From Paenibacillus kobensis NBRC 15729 (GTDB lineage: Bacteria > Bacillota > Bacilli > Paenibacillales > Paenibacillaceae): a DNA stretch of 53,949 nt. Each line of letters begins with the position of its first letter. The first letter of the stretch is position 1. The stretch spans positions 1-53,949 of the forward strand of contig NZ_BILZ01000042.1 of NCBI RefSeq assembly GCF_004000825.1. Reading direction: 5' to 3'. The translations under genes and the position numbers were made by a program. This document shows, in pieces, positions 32,655 to 41,653 of this stretch. Under the pieces are notes generated by a model. That model searched no databases. It worked only from the letters and a program-made list of their open reading frames with translations, and had not been told where the DNA came from.

Positions 32655-33626
32655 ATGAGATGGAGAACCTTAACCGGATATAAAATGATGCTGATTACGG
32701 TGTTGGCAATGGTGTTGAGTGCGACTGCGGCTTCCGCTGCAGATAAGACTTCGGCCGCAGTGGAACAGAGAGATGTGATGCACAATGTCGCAAGCTTCAT
32801 AGAGTGGAATAGTCCGTTCACCGTGAACGTGAATGGCAAGGTGTTGGAGACGAAAGGAGAGATGATCAACTCGCGTTGGTTCGTTCCGGTGCGGGCTGTT
32901 TTCGAAGCGGCGGGCGCGAACGTTACATGGGATGCGGTTGACCATTCCTGGCACGCTAAGAAACAAGGGGAGTTCTCCATTGAGCAAAAGGTGGGGGATA
33001 CGAAGGCGGTCGTGAACGGAGGAGCAGTTCAGCTCGATTCCGGTGCGGTGATGGCGGACGGCACGGTGCTGGCGCCCGCAAGAGTGATCGAGGCCGCACT
33101 TGGATTGGAGCTGCGCTGGGATTCGGCGAACCGGGTGCTTACGGCCGCTCCACTGCCGGAGGTGCCGGGATTCCGCGTCTGGTCGGATGCGTTCCCCGCT
33201 TACGGGGACATTCCCACTAAATATGCGCACGGCGGCATTACCGGCGGTAAAAATATCAGTCTCCCGATAAGCTGGGAAGGGGCGCCGAAGGGCACCAAGT
33301 CGTTCGCCGTCGTCATGTACGATGTAAATCCGATTGCCGACAGCTTCGTCCATTGGAGTGTACTAAACATTCCCGTTACGGTTTCCGGCCTGCCTGAAGG
33401 GAGCGCCGAGCACTTTACGGACGGTTCCGTCGAACTGAACGCTTATTTCGGAATGGAGCCGCCGCGCTATTCTGGCGACCATCTATACCGGCTGGTCGTC
33501 TATGCTTTGGATACCGACAAGCTGGAAATTCCGGAGCAGCCGCCGACCTACTTCGATCAGTTGGAGCCGCTGCTGCTCCAGCATTCTCTCGGTTATGCGG
33601 TAAACGACGGATTTTTCCGGCACTAG
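32655..33626 (+). CDS. Secreted fusion of copper-amine-oxidase stalk domain and PEBP/YbhB domain
   Basis: This 323-residue protein has a signal peptide (about 1-28, ending ASAA), a copper amine oxidase N-terminal-like 'stalk' domain (about 50-170, with FTVNVNGKVLETKG, RWFVPVRAVFEAAGANVTWD and VLAPARVIEAALG), and a YbhB/YbcL-type PEBP domain (about 175-323, with ISLPISWEGAPKGTKSFAVVMYDV, FVHWSVLNIP and HLYRLVVYAL). The stalk domain is common on Paenibacillus exported proteins. PEBP proteins bind phosphorylated or lipid ligands; the bacterial role is unclear. The DP and HW ligand-pocket residues are partly kept (DVNPIADSFVHW). The start follows GGAGAGTTG. Confidence 0.85.
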   Translation: MRWRTLTGYKMMLITVLAMVLSATAASAADKTSAAVEQRDVMHNVASFIEWNSPFTVNVNGKVLETKGEMINSRWFVPVRAVFEAAGANVTWDAVDHSWHAKKQGEFSIEQKVGDTKAVVNGGAVQLDSGAVMADGTVLAPARVIEAALGLELRWDSANRVLTAAPLPEVPGFRVWSDAFPAYGDIPTKYAHGGITGGKNISLPISWEGAPKGTKSFAVVMYDVNPIADSFVHWSVLNIPVTVSGLPEGSAEHFTDGSVELNAYFGMEPPRYSGDHLYRLVVYALDTDKLEIPEQPPTYFDQLEPLLLQHSLGYAVNDGFFRH

Positions 33627-33654
33627 CCATGTGAAGAATTGGAGGTGAATAGAA

Positions 33655-34113
33655 ATGCAAACGATCCGCAATCTGTTCAAACAACTGCATTGGGCAAACG
33701 AACGAATTGTCGTGCATTTGCGTACGCAAGACCATAACGAACAGGCAGTGCGTCTTTTTGCCCATATTTTGCATGCTGAGCAGGTTTGGTTTACTCGATT
33801 GTCGGGGAGAGACAGCTCCCATATCGCAACATGGCCAGACGCAGATCTAACTGAATGTAACCGATGGGTCGATGAAAACCATAAAAACTTCTTGGCATAT
33901 CTCGCTGCGATTGAGGAAAAAGGAGACTTGGATCATATTATCGCATATAAGAATCAATCCGGGACGTTGTTCTCCACCTCTGTTCGTGACATCTTAACGC
34001 ATGTAGCGCTGCATGGCCAATATCACCGCGGTCAAATCAATACCATTCTGCGAACCGCAGGCAGTGAACCGGTCAATGTTGATTACATCACCTATGTAAG
34101 AGAGCGTTCATAA
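33655..34113 (+). CDS. DinB family protein (putative metal-dependent enzyme)
   Basis: This 152-residue four-helix-bundle protein shows the three His of the DinB/YfiT superfamily: HILHAEQVWF (about 43-46) and HVALHGQYHRGQI (about 124-132). Members bind a divalent metal and several are thiol transferases (bacillithiol or mycothiol dependent); the substrate here is unknown. The ribosome site is TTGGAGGTGAA, and the gene starts 28 bp after the PEBP gene, so the two may be co-transcribed. A terminator follows. Confidence 0.88.
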   Translation: MQTIRNLFKQLHWANERIVVHLRTQDHNEQAVRLFAHILHAEQVWFTRLSGRDSSHIATWPDADLTECNRWVDENHKNFLAYLAAIEEKGDLDHIIAYKNQSGTLFSTSVRDILTHVALHGQYHRGQINTILRTAGSEPVNVDYITYVRERS

Positions 34114-34144
34114 TTAAGAACGGGCAGAATTATTTTATCGACCA

Positions 34145-34184
34145 AAAGCCGGAGACGCAGATGTGCGCGCTCCGGCTTTCTTGT
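34145..34184. terminator. Bidirectional terminator
   Basis: AAAGCCGGAG (34145-34154) pairs with CTCCGGCTTT (34170-34179), followed by CTTGT. It serves the DinB gene and, in reverse with AAAA upstream, the esterase gene. Confidence 0.85.
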
Positions 34185-34201
34185 ATGTTTCCTGTATAGG
34201 A

Positions 34202-35926
34202 TTAAGGCTCAATCCCCCATACAAGGGTACCGCCTTGATACAACGTCACTTTGTTCCAATCGGCAAACGCCGTCTTCGTCCCGTCGAACGAATAGTCGTT
34301 GCTTTCGTTAAAGTTCGACCAGTCGGATTTCGCTATGCGGATTTGAATGTCGCCGGTCTGGCCACCTGCTGCGATTGAGCCTGCCGCAGCGCTGAACGAT
34401 AGTTCCACATACGTATCGGCATTCGTGCCGGTCGCGCTAACGATCGTACCATTCACGTTAGCCGTTCCGATTTGGGCGTAGTCTTTATAGAAGTTCAGGG
34501 CGGCACTGCCGTCTTTCGTAAAATAGTAGCGCAGCTTCACTCCGCTTAGGCTGACGGCGGATGTTCCGGTGTTCTTAATATTGAAGGTCGCGTAGATTTG
34601 GTTATCCGTTGCGTTGGCATTGTTAAGCTTGTATTGCGCCACGAGCGTGCCGGTTCCGCCTCCGTTGCTCCCGCTTGTCGGCGTCGCGCTCGCCTGCGCG
34701 GAGTTCGCGCTCTCGCCCGCAGCGTTCGATGCACTGACAACGTAATAATACGTCGTGCCATTGGTAAGGCCTGTGTTCGTGTAGCTGGTTGCGGTTAGTC
34801 CTGCAGCCAGGTTCGTATAAGGACCGCCGCTCGTCGCAGCTCTCTTCACGGTGTAGCTTGTTGCGCCCGAAGAAGCAGGCCAGCTTAACGTTACGCTAGC
34901 ATTGCCTGCAGTTGCAGTTAAACTTGCTGGTACGGCCGGTGCCGTCGTCGTGCTGCCGCTGTTGTTCAAGCCAAGGAAAGCGATCGAATAAGCGACCATT
35001 CCGGGCTGGGGAATATTGTGGTCAGCGCCTTGCACGCTGATCGCTTCGACTGGCGGTTGGACAGAGGAGTTCCCGTAGCGGGTGCGGGTCCAAGTCGATT
35101 GCGGGCTATCGGTCAACACCGGTGTTGCAGAGACGCCACGCAGGTTGGTCCACTGCTTAATTTCTTCGAGGAAGTTATTGTAGTTAACAACGGAGTCGTT
35201 CGTACCGTGCCAGAGCTGCATGCGCGGATAGCTGCCGGTGTAGCCGGGGTACATCGCGCGCGCCGCGTCGCCCCATTGCTGGGCAGTCTTCGTTATATGT
35301 CCGCCTGCACACTGGTCGTTCAAGTAGACGGTGGCTGATCCAGTAGCAAGGCAGGTGGCCGGCACACCCATGAACGCACTGCCGGCGGCAAAGACATCTG
35401 GATACAAGGCAAGCAGGCCGTTAGTCATCATCGCGCCGGAGGAGGCGCCCATCGCAACTACGCGGCTGTTGTCAATATTGTAGTTTGCTTTAGCCCATGT
35501 CACCATCGACATGATGCTGACTGGATCGGTGCCGCCGCCGCGAGTTTGCGATTGTGGGCTCCACACGTCGAAGCAGTTGCCGAATTGACTGCGCGCGCTT
35601 TCCGGGAAGATGATGACGTAACCATATTGCTCTGCAGCCGTAACATAGTCGCGTGCATAACCGGAGTAGAAGCCGGAAGCATTGCCTCCGCAAGTGTGCA
35701 AAGCTACGAGCAGTGCAGGGTTCGCAGCCAGGTTGCGCGGTTCGTACACATACATGTTTAAGCCGCCGGGGTTGTTGCCGAATGTCGTGATCCGTGACAG
35801 CGTACCCGGTGTCACACCCGCAGGGGACGCCTTGGCTGTCTGAATGAACGCCGGGGGCAGAAGGAAACAGACCAGCAGCAGCAATGCGCTGAACAAGCTT
35901 ACCATTCTTGATCTTACTAGCATCAT
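34202..35926 (-). CDS. Secreted CE1-type esterase (PHB-depolymerase-like) with FN3 and CBM3
   Basis: This 574-residue protein has a signal peptide (about 1-34, ending AKAS), an esterase domain (about 40-320), one fibronectin type III domain (about 330-412), a Gly/Ser linker and a CBM3 (about 425-574, with QYKLNNANATDNQI and KLRYYFTKDG). The catalytic Ser is in GASSGAMM, and ALHTCGG with FPESARSQFGNCFDVW is typical of the PHB depolymerase/acetylxylan esterase group. It probably removes acetyl or feruloyl groups from xylan while bound to cellulose. ATG 35926 follows GGAGGAGAG. The FN3 domain is almost the same as those in the GH9 protein at 51531. It is divergent from GH43 and may share its control region. 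Confidence 0.88.
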   Translation of the reverse strand: MMLVRSRMVSLFSALLLLVCFLLPPAFIQTAKASPAGVTPGTLSRITTFGNNPGGLNMYVYEPRNLAANPALLVALHTCGGNASGFYSGYARDYVTAAEQYGYVIIFPESARSQFGNCFDVWSPQSQTRGGGTDPVSIMSMVTWAKANYNIDNSRVVAMGASSGAMMTNGLLALYPDVFAAGSAFMGVPATCLATGSATVYLNDQCAGGHITKTAQQWGDAARAMYPGYTGSYPRMQLWHGTNDSVVNYNNFLEEIKQWTNLRGVSATPVLTDSPQSTWTRTRYGNSSVQPPVEAISVQGADHNIPQPGMVAYSIAFLGLNNSGSTTTAPAVPASLTATAGNASVTLSWPASSGATSYTVKRAATSGGPYTNLAAGLTATSYTNTGLTNGTTYYYVVSASNAAGESANSAQASATPTSGSNGGGTGTLVAQYKLNNANATDNQIYATFNIKNTGTSAVSLSGVKLRYYFTKDGSAALNFYKDYAQIGTANVNGTIVSATGTNADTYVELSFSAAAGSIAAGGQTGDIQIRIAKSDWSNFNESNDYSFDGTKTAFADWNKVTLYQGGTLVWGIEP

Positions 35927-36155
35927 AATATCTCTCCTCCAAACGAATAAGTTGAATGTTTTTGCTCTATTTTGTTGAAATACGGCCCTCCTTTCTTTTC
36001 TACCAGATGTAAGAGTATACAATTTTTATGCTATTATTTACGGCGAGAAAACTGAACTCCACAATATATAGAATCTACTGCGAAAATCTTACACCTTGAT
36101 TCCTGCTTGTGATGCTCGATGCTTGAAGCCTGACTTCCGTTGGTTCTCATAGGAA

Positions 36156-36362
36156 CGGACAAAAAAGTGAAACAAACGTATAATTATTTCTATTTAACTG
36201 GAAATGAATGCGCTTTAATATTGGATTGTAACCTCAGTATTTCAAGGCCTTAGTCAAAAGGAGGGAGCATTGGAGAAGGTCATAGCGACGTACAATCCGA
36301 TTGGAATGACAACTTGAGAAACAGTCTTTAAAAGGAGGAGAATGAGATATCTATTGCATTGA
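36156..36362 (+). promoter_or_regulatory. Leader of the GH43 gene, copy B of the duplicated leader
   Basis: Homologous to 29618-29795: CGGACAAAAAAGTGAAAC (from 36156), CTATTTAA.TGGAAATGAATGCG, TTGTAAC, GGAGGGAG, GAGAAACAG and AAGGAGGAGAATGAGA (to 36347). The ribosome site serves a six-codon ORF, ATG-AGA-TAT-CTA-TTG-CAT-TGA (36342-36362). The main ATG is 60 bp downstream. Upstream, 35927-36155 holds the esterase promoter region and nothing else I can name. Confidence 0.7.
36205..36218. promoter_or_regulatory. CRE-like element between the esterase and GH43 genes
   Basis: TGAATGCGCTTTAA. On the minus strand the 15-mer ATTAAAGCGCATTCA differs from the CRE consensus at a single fixed position. 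Confidence 0.5.
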
Positions 36363-36421
36363 AATTACGGAATTGAAGTCCTGATCTGGTTATATTTTCA
36401 GACTAATTACAAGGAGGTTTT

Positions 36422-38443
36422 ATGGTGAGAAAAATCTGGTCTTTTTTACTGGCACTCGGCATGTTTCTCTCGTTTAACGTTCCTGCATTCGCCTGGCAAT
36501 CGGACAATGGCGACGGGACGTTCACGAACCCGATACTAAATGCGGATTACCCTGATATAACAGCTATCCGGGTTGGGAGCGATTTCTATATGGTCAGCTC
36601 CACCTTCGTATCGTTTCCATCCGTTCCTATCATGCACTCGAAGGATCTCGTGAACTGGGAAATCATTGGCTACGTTACGGCTGACCTTAGCGGTACGGGG
36701 AAATCGTATACGCTGACCAACACGTTCGAGGACTACGGGCATGGAAGCTGGGCGCCAACCATCGCGTATCGCAACGGCACTTACTATGTTGGTTTCTATC
36801 AGGCGCAAGGCAAGTTTCTCCTATTTACGGCCACGAATCCGGCAGGTCCATATACGAAGACCGTGTTTAATCAAGGCTTTCATGATCCGGGGCTGTTCAT
36901 CGACGACGACGGTACAGGTTACATTATCTCTGAGGCGAATGACGTGAAAGTGACGAAGCTAAGCGCCGATTACAAGTCGGTCGCAAGCAGCACCGTGACG
37001 ACGCGCATTGAAGGGGCAACCGGCAGTTACTTGGTTGAAGGCACACATGTTATGAAGCGGAATGGGTACTATTATATTTTCCGTAACTCGACGCCTCCAG
37101 AGTCCTATACCTACGTCCTGAGGTCGAAGAACATTTATGGACCTTACGAGACGAGGATCCTCTTGAACGGACCTTCGATTCCTGGCGGGGCTCAGATTCA
37201 TCAAGGGGGAGCGATCGATACGCCGACCGGCGAATGGTGGTTTTACGCCTTCCAAGACGGCGCCGGGTTAGGCCGCAGAGACATTCTGATTCCTATGCAG
37301 TGGCAGAACGACTGGCCGATCATCGGTGATCCGGCGACGGTTAAAAACGTTACGATAGGCGGCATTAATTATCCGATGGGCAGCGTTCCGATTACGTACA
37401 GAAAACCGAATGTCGGCGCAACCTACCCGATCAAGACGATACCGAATACCGATGAGTTCGGATCATCGACATTAGGTGTGCAGTGGCAGTGGAATCATTA
37501 CCCCGATAACGGCCTATGGTCATTGACCGAGCGTCCGGGTTACTTGAGGCTTCGCGCTAAGAATGCCAATAACCTGTGGCGGGCAACCAATACGTTGACA
37601 CAGCGGGTGGAAGGGCCGGATTCCCAAGGGACGATCGAACTGGATACGGCGAATATGCAGGATGGGGACAGCGCGGGACTTAGTTTGCTCAATATCCCCT
37701 ACGGCTGGATTGGGGTTGTGAAATCCGGAGGCGTTAAGCGAATCGTTGCTTCCATCAATGCCAAGGAGGATGGAGCGGGCACGATAACGAACGGCCCGGT
37801 TCTGAGCGGCAATACCGTCTACTTAAGGGCTAACGCAGACCTGATCGCCAACAAAGCCGCATTCTCGTACAGTACGGATAATGCGAACTTTACCCCCTTG
37901 GGCGGGCAACTGAACATGCCGTTTGACCTTGGGTTCTTCCAAGGCGACAAATTCGGAATTTTCAACTTCACCACGGCAGCGTCCGGCGGATATGTCGATG
38001 TGAACTGGTTCCGATTCTATACATCGAAAGGCGGCAGCGGGGGGAGCGCAGGAAGCGTGACCACGTATGAAGCGGAGACGGGGACAACCTTGACCAGCTC
38101 CATAACGGAGACATTAAATGGCGGATATTCCAGCGCGGGCTACGTCAATTTCAACGCCCAGTCGGGTGCAGCCGTGCAATGGAACAGCATCAATTGTGCC
38201 ATATCGGGTACGAAGAACGTGAAGCTCCGGTATGCGCTGGCTTCAGGGACCCGAAATCTGGACGTGTACGTGAATGGAACGAAAGCGATCAGCAACATGG
38301 GCTTCGAAGCAAGCGGCAGCTGGACGACCTGGAGCGAGAAGACGATTCAGGTGCCGATGAACAGCGGGAGCAATACACTAAGCTTGGTTACTACGGGGAC
38401 GGAGGGGCCGAACATCGATAAAATCGAAGTCTGGGCGCAATAG
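36422..38443 (+). CDS. Secreted GH43 arabinofuranosidase/xylosidase with CBM6
   Basis: This 673-residue protein has a signal peptide (about 1-25, ending AFAW), a five-bladed GH43 domain (about 30-325), a beta-sandwich domain usual behind such GH43 domains (about 335-540, with GVQWQWNHYPDNGLWSL) and a CBM6 (about 547-673). Catalytic acids fit the family: Asp in NADYPDIT, Asp in FHDPGLFID and Glu in YLVEGTHV. It should release arabinose or xylose from arabinoxylan or xylo-oligosaccharides; which one cannot be read here. The start follows AAGGAGG. The CBM6 is a near-duplicate of that in GH30. Confidence 0.92.
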   Translation: MVRKIWSFLLALGMFLSFNVPAFAWQSDNGDGTFTNPILNADYPDITAIRVGSDFYMVSSTFVSFPSVPIMHSKDLVNWEIIGYVTADLSGTGKSYTLTNTFEDYGHGSWAPTIAYRNGTYYVGFYQAQGKFLLFTATNPAGPYTKTVFNQGFHDPGLFIDDDGTGYIISEANDVKVTKLSADYKSVASSTVTTRIEGATGSYLVEGTHVMKRNGYYYIFRNSTPPESYTYVLRSKNIYGPYETRILLNGPSIPGGAQIHQGGAIDTPTGEWWFYAFQDGAGLGRRDILIPMQWQNDWPIIGDPATVKNVTIGGINYPMGSVPITYRKPNVGATYPIKTIPNTDEFGSSTLGVQWQWNHYPDNGLWSLTERPGYLRLRAKNANNLWRATNTLTQRVEGPDSQGTIELDTANMQDGDSAGLSLLNIPYGWIGVVKSGGVKRIVASINAKEDGAGTITNGPVLSGNTVYLRANADLIANKAAFSYSTDNANFTPLGGQLNMPFDLGFFQGDKFGIFNFTTAASGGYVDVNWFRFYTSKGGSGGSAGSVTTYEAETGTTLTSSITETLNGGYSSAGYVNFNAQSGAAVQWNSINCAISGTKNVKLRYALASGTRNLDVYVNGTKAISNMGFEASGSWTTWSEKTIQVPMNSGSNTLSLVTTGTEGPNIDKIEVWAQ

Positions 38444-38447
38444 AACG

Positions 38448-38508
38448 AAAACAACCAGCGGAAGTCTAGGGCCGAATTGCAGGTACCCTTACTGCCGCTG
38501 GTTGTTTT
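38448..38508. terminator. Bidirectional terminator with 14-bp perfect stem
   Basis: AAAACAACCAGCGG (38448-38461) and CCGCTGGTTGTTTT (38495-38508) are exact inverted repeats around a loop of 33 nt, between convergent genes. Confidence 0.8.
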
Positions 38509-38932
38509 ATCCGTTAACCCATCTATAGATCTTGATATCGACTCCCGACTCCGTCGGCAGTCCTTCCCCTACGAGTATATCTTGATTCAGAAAAGACAAC
38601 GCTTTGCTGTTCGTAATCATCTTAGGGTAGGTGCGGAACAAAGCGTCCTTCCACTTTTTATTGGCATCGCCATTATTCTCGATATAGATTCGACAGACGT
38701 TACCTTCATAATCCTCTCCCTGAAGCATGTATCGCGCCGATAACGTATGCCGCTCACCGGATTTCCCGATAATTTGCGTATCGATCCCTCCGTCAAGCAC
38801 CTCTCCGCGGAAGTACTTGCCCGTCACATGGCCTGTGAAAGAAATCATGACCACGGTGTCTCCGTCATCCTGTTGCAGTTCGGTCGTCTTCTCAATCTTA
38901 ACATGAACAGTGAACACTTCTTCCCATTCCAT
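38507..38932 (-). CDS. DUF3237-like protein
   Basis: This 141-residue protein is a compact beta-rich polypeptide without signal peptide. VVMISFTGHVTGKYFRGEV, TLSARYMLQGEDYEG and CRIYIENNG resemble the DUF3237 family, small barrel proteins of unknown function often found near catabolic genes. ATG 38932 is chosen since AGGTGTAGAGG lies upstream; ATG 38950 would add six residues without a ribosome site. It probably forms an operon with the esterase gene upstream on the same strand, 50 bp away. The assignment rests on recalled family features. Confidence 0.68.
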   Translation of the reverse strand: MEWEEVFTVHVKIEKTTELQQDDGDTVVMISFTGHVTGKYFRGEVLDGGIDTQIIGKSGERHTLSARYMLQGEDYEGNVCRIYIENNGDANKKWKDALFRTYPKMITNSKALSFLNQDILVGEGLPTESGVDIKIYRWVNG

Positions 38933-38983
38933 GCCTCTACACCTCATCATATACCGGATAAAATGCTTGCTAGTTGTTAATCG

Positions 38984-39934
38984 CTATTCAACTGCATGCT
39001 GAAACGGCGGTTTATCGATATGGGGCCGATGCAGGTTAGCAGATAAGAACCGTTCCGTAATTTCAAGTACCTGCGGATTCCACACGCCTATCCCATGATC
39101 TGCACCTGTGACTTTGTAGAAAAATGCTCTTTGTCCATGTTCTCTAAGCGCTTTATACATCTCTATGCTTTGGTTCACGTGGACAATGCCATCGCTGTCT
39201 CCATGGATGATGAGGAACGGCGGAAGCCTTTTATCCAAATTCTGATGGATTGGACTGGCCTTCTTCGCCAATTCCACATGATCAGGCACTCTTCCGCCGA
39301 CTAGCAAACCTTCTGGAGAATCAGCGGCATCATGATCTAGAATATCGTTATACTTTCCTAACGTAAGCAGGTCCGAGACGCCATAATAATCGATTACCGC
39401 ACTGACTTCGTCCGTCTCTTCGCTGTATAGGCCATTATCGTATTCACCTATTGTAAGCCCCGTCATCAGGGCAAGGTGCCCGCCAGATGAATCTCCCCAT
39501 ACGGCAACTCGGTTCGGGTCGACTCCATATTCCTCTGCATTCTTGCGCATAAACCGGATGGCGCATTTCACATCCTCGACAGCTGCCGGAAATCTTGCGA
39601 TGTCCGTGTCTCTAATCTCGACGCTTGCTACAACATATCCCTTTGCTGCAATATGGCAGAGATTCGGTATGGCGGCATAAAGATCCTGTTGTCTCCAAGC
39701 TGAGCCTTGAACGAACACGACTAGAGGGAATTTATAACCCGCTCGCTGCGGAACAATGATTTGAAGCCGTCGTTCCAAGTCGCCATATTGGGCATAAACG
39801 ACATCAGGGCGATACGAGCAAGAGTAATAGGTTCCTCTCTCCGCGAACTCGCCATAGATAATCTGGGTTCCTTCCGGTGCTTCATTGGCTGCAATAGCCG
39901 CTGCTTTCTTATCCATTCGGTATCCACACTCCAT
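38984..39934 (-). CDS. Intracellular alpha/beta-hydrolase esterase
   Basis: This 316-residue protein has no signal peptide. The nucleophile Ser is in WGDSSGGHLAL, the Asp in IHGDSDGIV and the His in TGADHGIG, a complete triad; VVFVQGSAWRQQD provides the oxyanion-hole segment. This pattern is that of acetyl- or feruloyl-esterases acting on short substrates (BD-FAE-like). It would deacylate imported xylo-oligosaccharides. Neither ATG 39934 nor ATG 39916 has a strong ribosome site, so the start is open. It is divergent from the intracellular GH43 gene. Confidence 0.88.
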   Translation of the reverse strand: MECGYRMDKKAAAIAANEAPEGTQIIYGEFAERGTYYSCSYRPDVVYAQYGDLERRLQIIVPQRAGYKFPLVVFVQGSAWRQQDLYAAIPNLCHIAAKGYVVASVEIRDTDIARFPAAVEDVKCAIRFMRKNAEEYGVDPNRVAVWGDSSGGHLALMTGLTIGEYDNGLYSEETDEVSAVIDYYGVSDLLTLGKYNDILDHDAADSPEGLLVGGRVPDHVELAKKASPIHQNLDKRLPPFLIIHGDSDGIVHVNQSIEMYKALREHGQRAFFYKVTGADHGIGVWNPQVLEITERFLSANLHRPHIDKPPFQHAVE

Positions 39935-40105
39935 ATGTACGATATAGATATATTATTCATTTTACGACAGTTTTGGACAACTGCCTGCCTGTAAGCAAAA
40001 TAATCGTAGGTATGTTCAAAAAATAATAGATCCCTCGCATTTTCTTTCCCGGAATGGCGGTGGTATAACTATGCTATAACTGACGTAGGGAGTGCAAATA
40101 CATAA

Positions 40106-41521
40106 ATGAAAAAGCAAGCATTGAACCCTTATCTTCCTTCTTGGGAATACATCCCTGACGGGGAACCGCACGTATTTAATGATAGAGTTTATGTTTACGG
40201 CTCTCATGACCGGTTTAATGGTCATGTCTTCTGCTTGAATGATTATGTGTGCTGGTCGGCACCGGTGGGTGATTTGGCTGACTGGCGGTATGAAGGCGTC
40301 ATTTATAAGAAAACGGATGATCCGCTCAATCCCGAAGGCAACATGTGTCTGTATGCGCCGGATGTCACCGTTGGTCCGGACGGACGCTATTATTTGTACT
40401 ATGTTCTGGACAAGGTCTCCGTTGTGTCAGTAGCGGTGTGCGATACTCCGGCTGGCAAGTACGAATTTTATGGCTATGTGCATGATTCCAATGGTGCACG
40501 GCTGGGGGAAAGAGAAGGGGACCAGCATCAATTCGATCCCGGGGTGTTGACGGAAGGGGACACAACCTATCTGTACACCGGCTTCTGCGCGCCTGGCGAT
40601 AAGTCCAGAAAAGGGGCTATGGCTACGGTTATCGGCCCGGATATGCTCACGATGGTGGAAGAGCCGGTTTTTGTTGCGCCTAGCGAACCGTACAGCAAAG
40701 GGACCGGGTTCGAAGGACATGAGTTTTTCGAGGCGCCTTCCATACGGAAGAAAGGCGACACCTACTATTTCGTCTATTCCTCGATCGTCATGCATGAATT
40801 GTGCTATGCGACCAGCCAACATCCGACCAAAGGCTTTGTCTACCAAGGAGTCATCATAAGCAACAACGACATGCATATCGATACGTATAAACCGGCGGAC
40901 AAGCCTATGTATTATGGCGGCAACAATCACGGCGGCATGGTCGAGATCAATGGGGATTGGTACATCTTCTATCACAGGCATACCAACGGAACAAGCTTTA
41001 GCCGGCAGGGCTGCATCGAGCCGATAACGATTCGGGAAGACGGCACGATACCGCAAGTCGAGATGACTTCGTGCGGGGCCAATGGAGGAGCGCTTGTCGG
41101 ACGCGGAGAGTACCCTGCGCATGCGGCATGCCATCTATTCTGCGCCGACGAAGAGAAATATTCAGGCACTCACGGGGCATGGATGGACGGCCGGTTTCCG
41201 AAAATCACCCAAGATGGAAGAGACGGAGATGAAGAGATCGGCTACATTGCGAATATGAGAGATTCTGCTACGGCAGGGTTCAAATACTTCCAATGCGACG
41301 GGATTCGAAAAGTCAAAATCAAGGTGCGCGGGTATTGCCGCGGCGACTTTGAAGTAAAGACGTCGTGGAATGGACCGGTCCTCGGCAAGATACCGGTTGA
41401 CTTCACTAACGTATGGACAGAATATGCTGCAGATATCGTCGTTCCGGACGGCATCCAAGCCTTGTATTTCACCTATACGGGCATGGGCAATGCCAGCTTG
41501 GCTTCTTTTACATTGGAATAG
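40106..41521 (+). CDS. Intracellular GH43 glycosidase with C-terminal beta-sandwich domain
   Basis: This 471-residue protein without signal peptide has a GH43 propeller (about 1-310) and a C-terminal domain (about 330-471, with KYFQCDGIRKVKIKVRGYC) like a carbohydrate-binding sandwich. Catalytic acids: Asp in YIPDGEPHVF, Asp in QFDPGVLTEGD and Glu in FFEAPSIRKKGD; VYVYGSHDRF and NHGGMVEINGDWYIFYHRHTN are family hallmarks. The likely activity is beta-xylosidase or alpha-L-arabinofuranosidase on imported oligosaccharides. GGGAG lies 12 bp before the ATG. The AraC gene follows 132 bp later, and the two may be co-regulated. Confidence 0.88.
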   Translation: MKKQALNPYLPSWEYIPDGEPHVFNDRVYVYGSHDRFNGHVFCLNDYVCWSAPVGDLADWRYEGVIYKKTDDPLNPEGNMCLYAPDVTVGPDGRYYLYYVLDKVSVVSVAVCDTPAGKYEFYGYVHDSNGARLGEREGDQHQFDPGVLTEGDTTYLYTGFCAPGDKSRKGAMATVIGPDMLTMVEEPVFVAPSEPYSKGTGFEGHEFFEAPSIRKKGDTYYFVYSSIVMHELCYATSQHPTKGFVYQGVIISNNDMHIDTYKPADKPMYYGGNNHGGMVEINGDWYIFYHRHTNGTSFSRQGCIEPITIREDGTIPQVEMTSCGANGGALVGRGEYPAHAACHLFCADEEKYSGTHGAWMDGRFPKITQDGRDGDEEIGYIANMRDSATAGFKYFQCDGIRKVKIKVRGYCRGDFEVKTSWNGPVLGKIPVDFTNVWTEYAADIVVPDGIQALYFTYTGMGNASLASFTLE

Positions 41522-41530
41522 TTAACATGT

Positions 41531-41621
41531 GAATACTCCTTTCCGTTAAAGGCTCTGCTATAATTAACGGGACGGAGTATTCTTCTGAGTATTCGGAGGT
41601 CCTTTGGAGATCTCTTTTTTT
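41531..41621 (+). promoter_or_regulatory. Inverted repeats and possible terminator between GH43 and araC-type gene
   Basis: GAATACTCC..CCGTTA (41531-41548) pairs with TAACGG..GGAGTATTC (41565-41582), and a further GAGTATTC follows. GAGGTCC (41596-41602) can pair with GGAGATCTC (41606-41614, one bulge) before T7, a weak terminator. A role as AraC-type operator or attenuator is possible. Confidence 0.4.
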
Positions 41622-41653
41622 GTTCCCAATAGATGATTTTTAGGAGGCAGATT

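Noticed and set aside
41531-41621. T-box or riboswitch before the AraC gene
   Set aside because: The inverted repeats are short and lack T-box sequence or other known aptamer cores.
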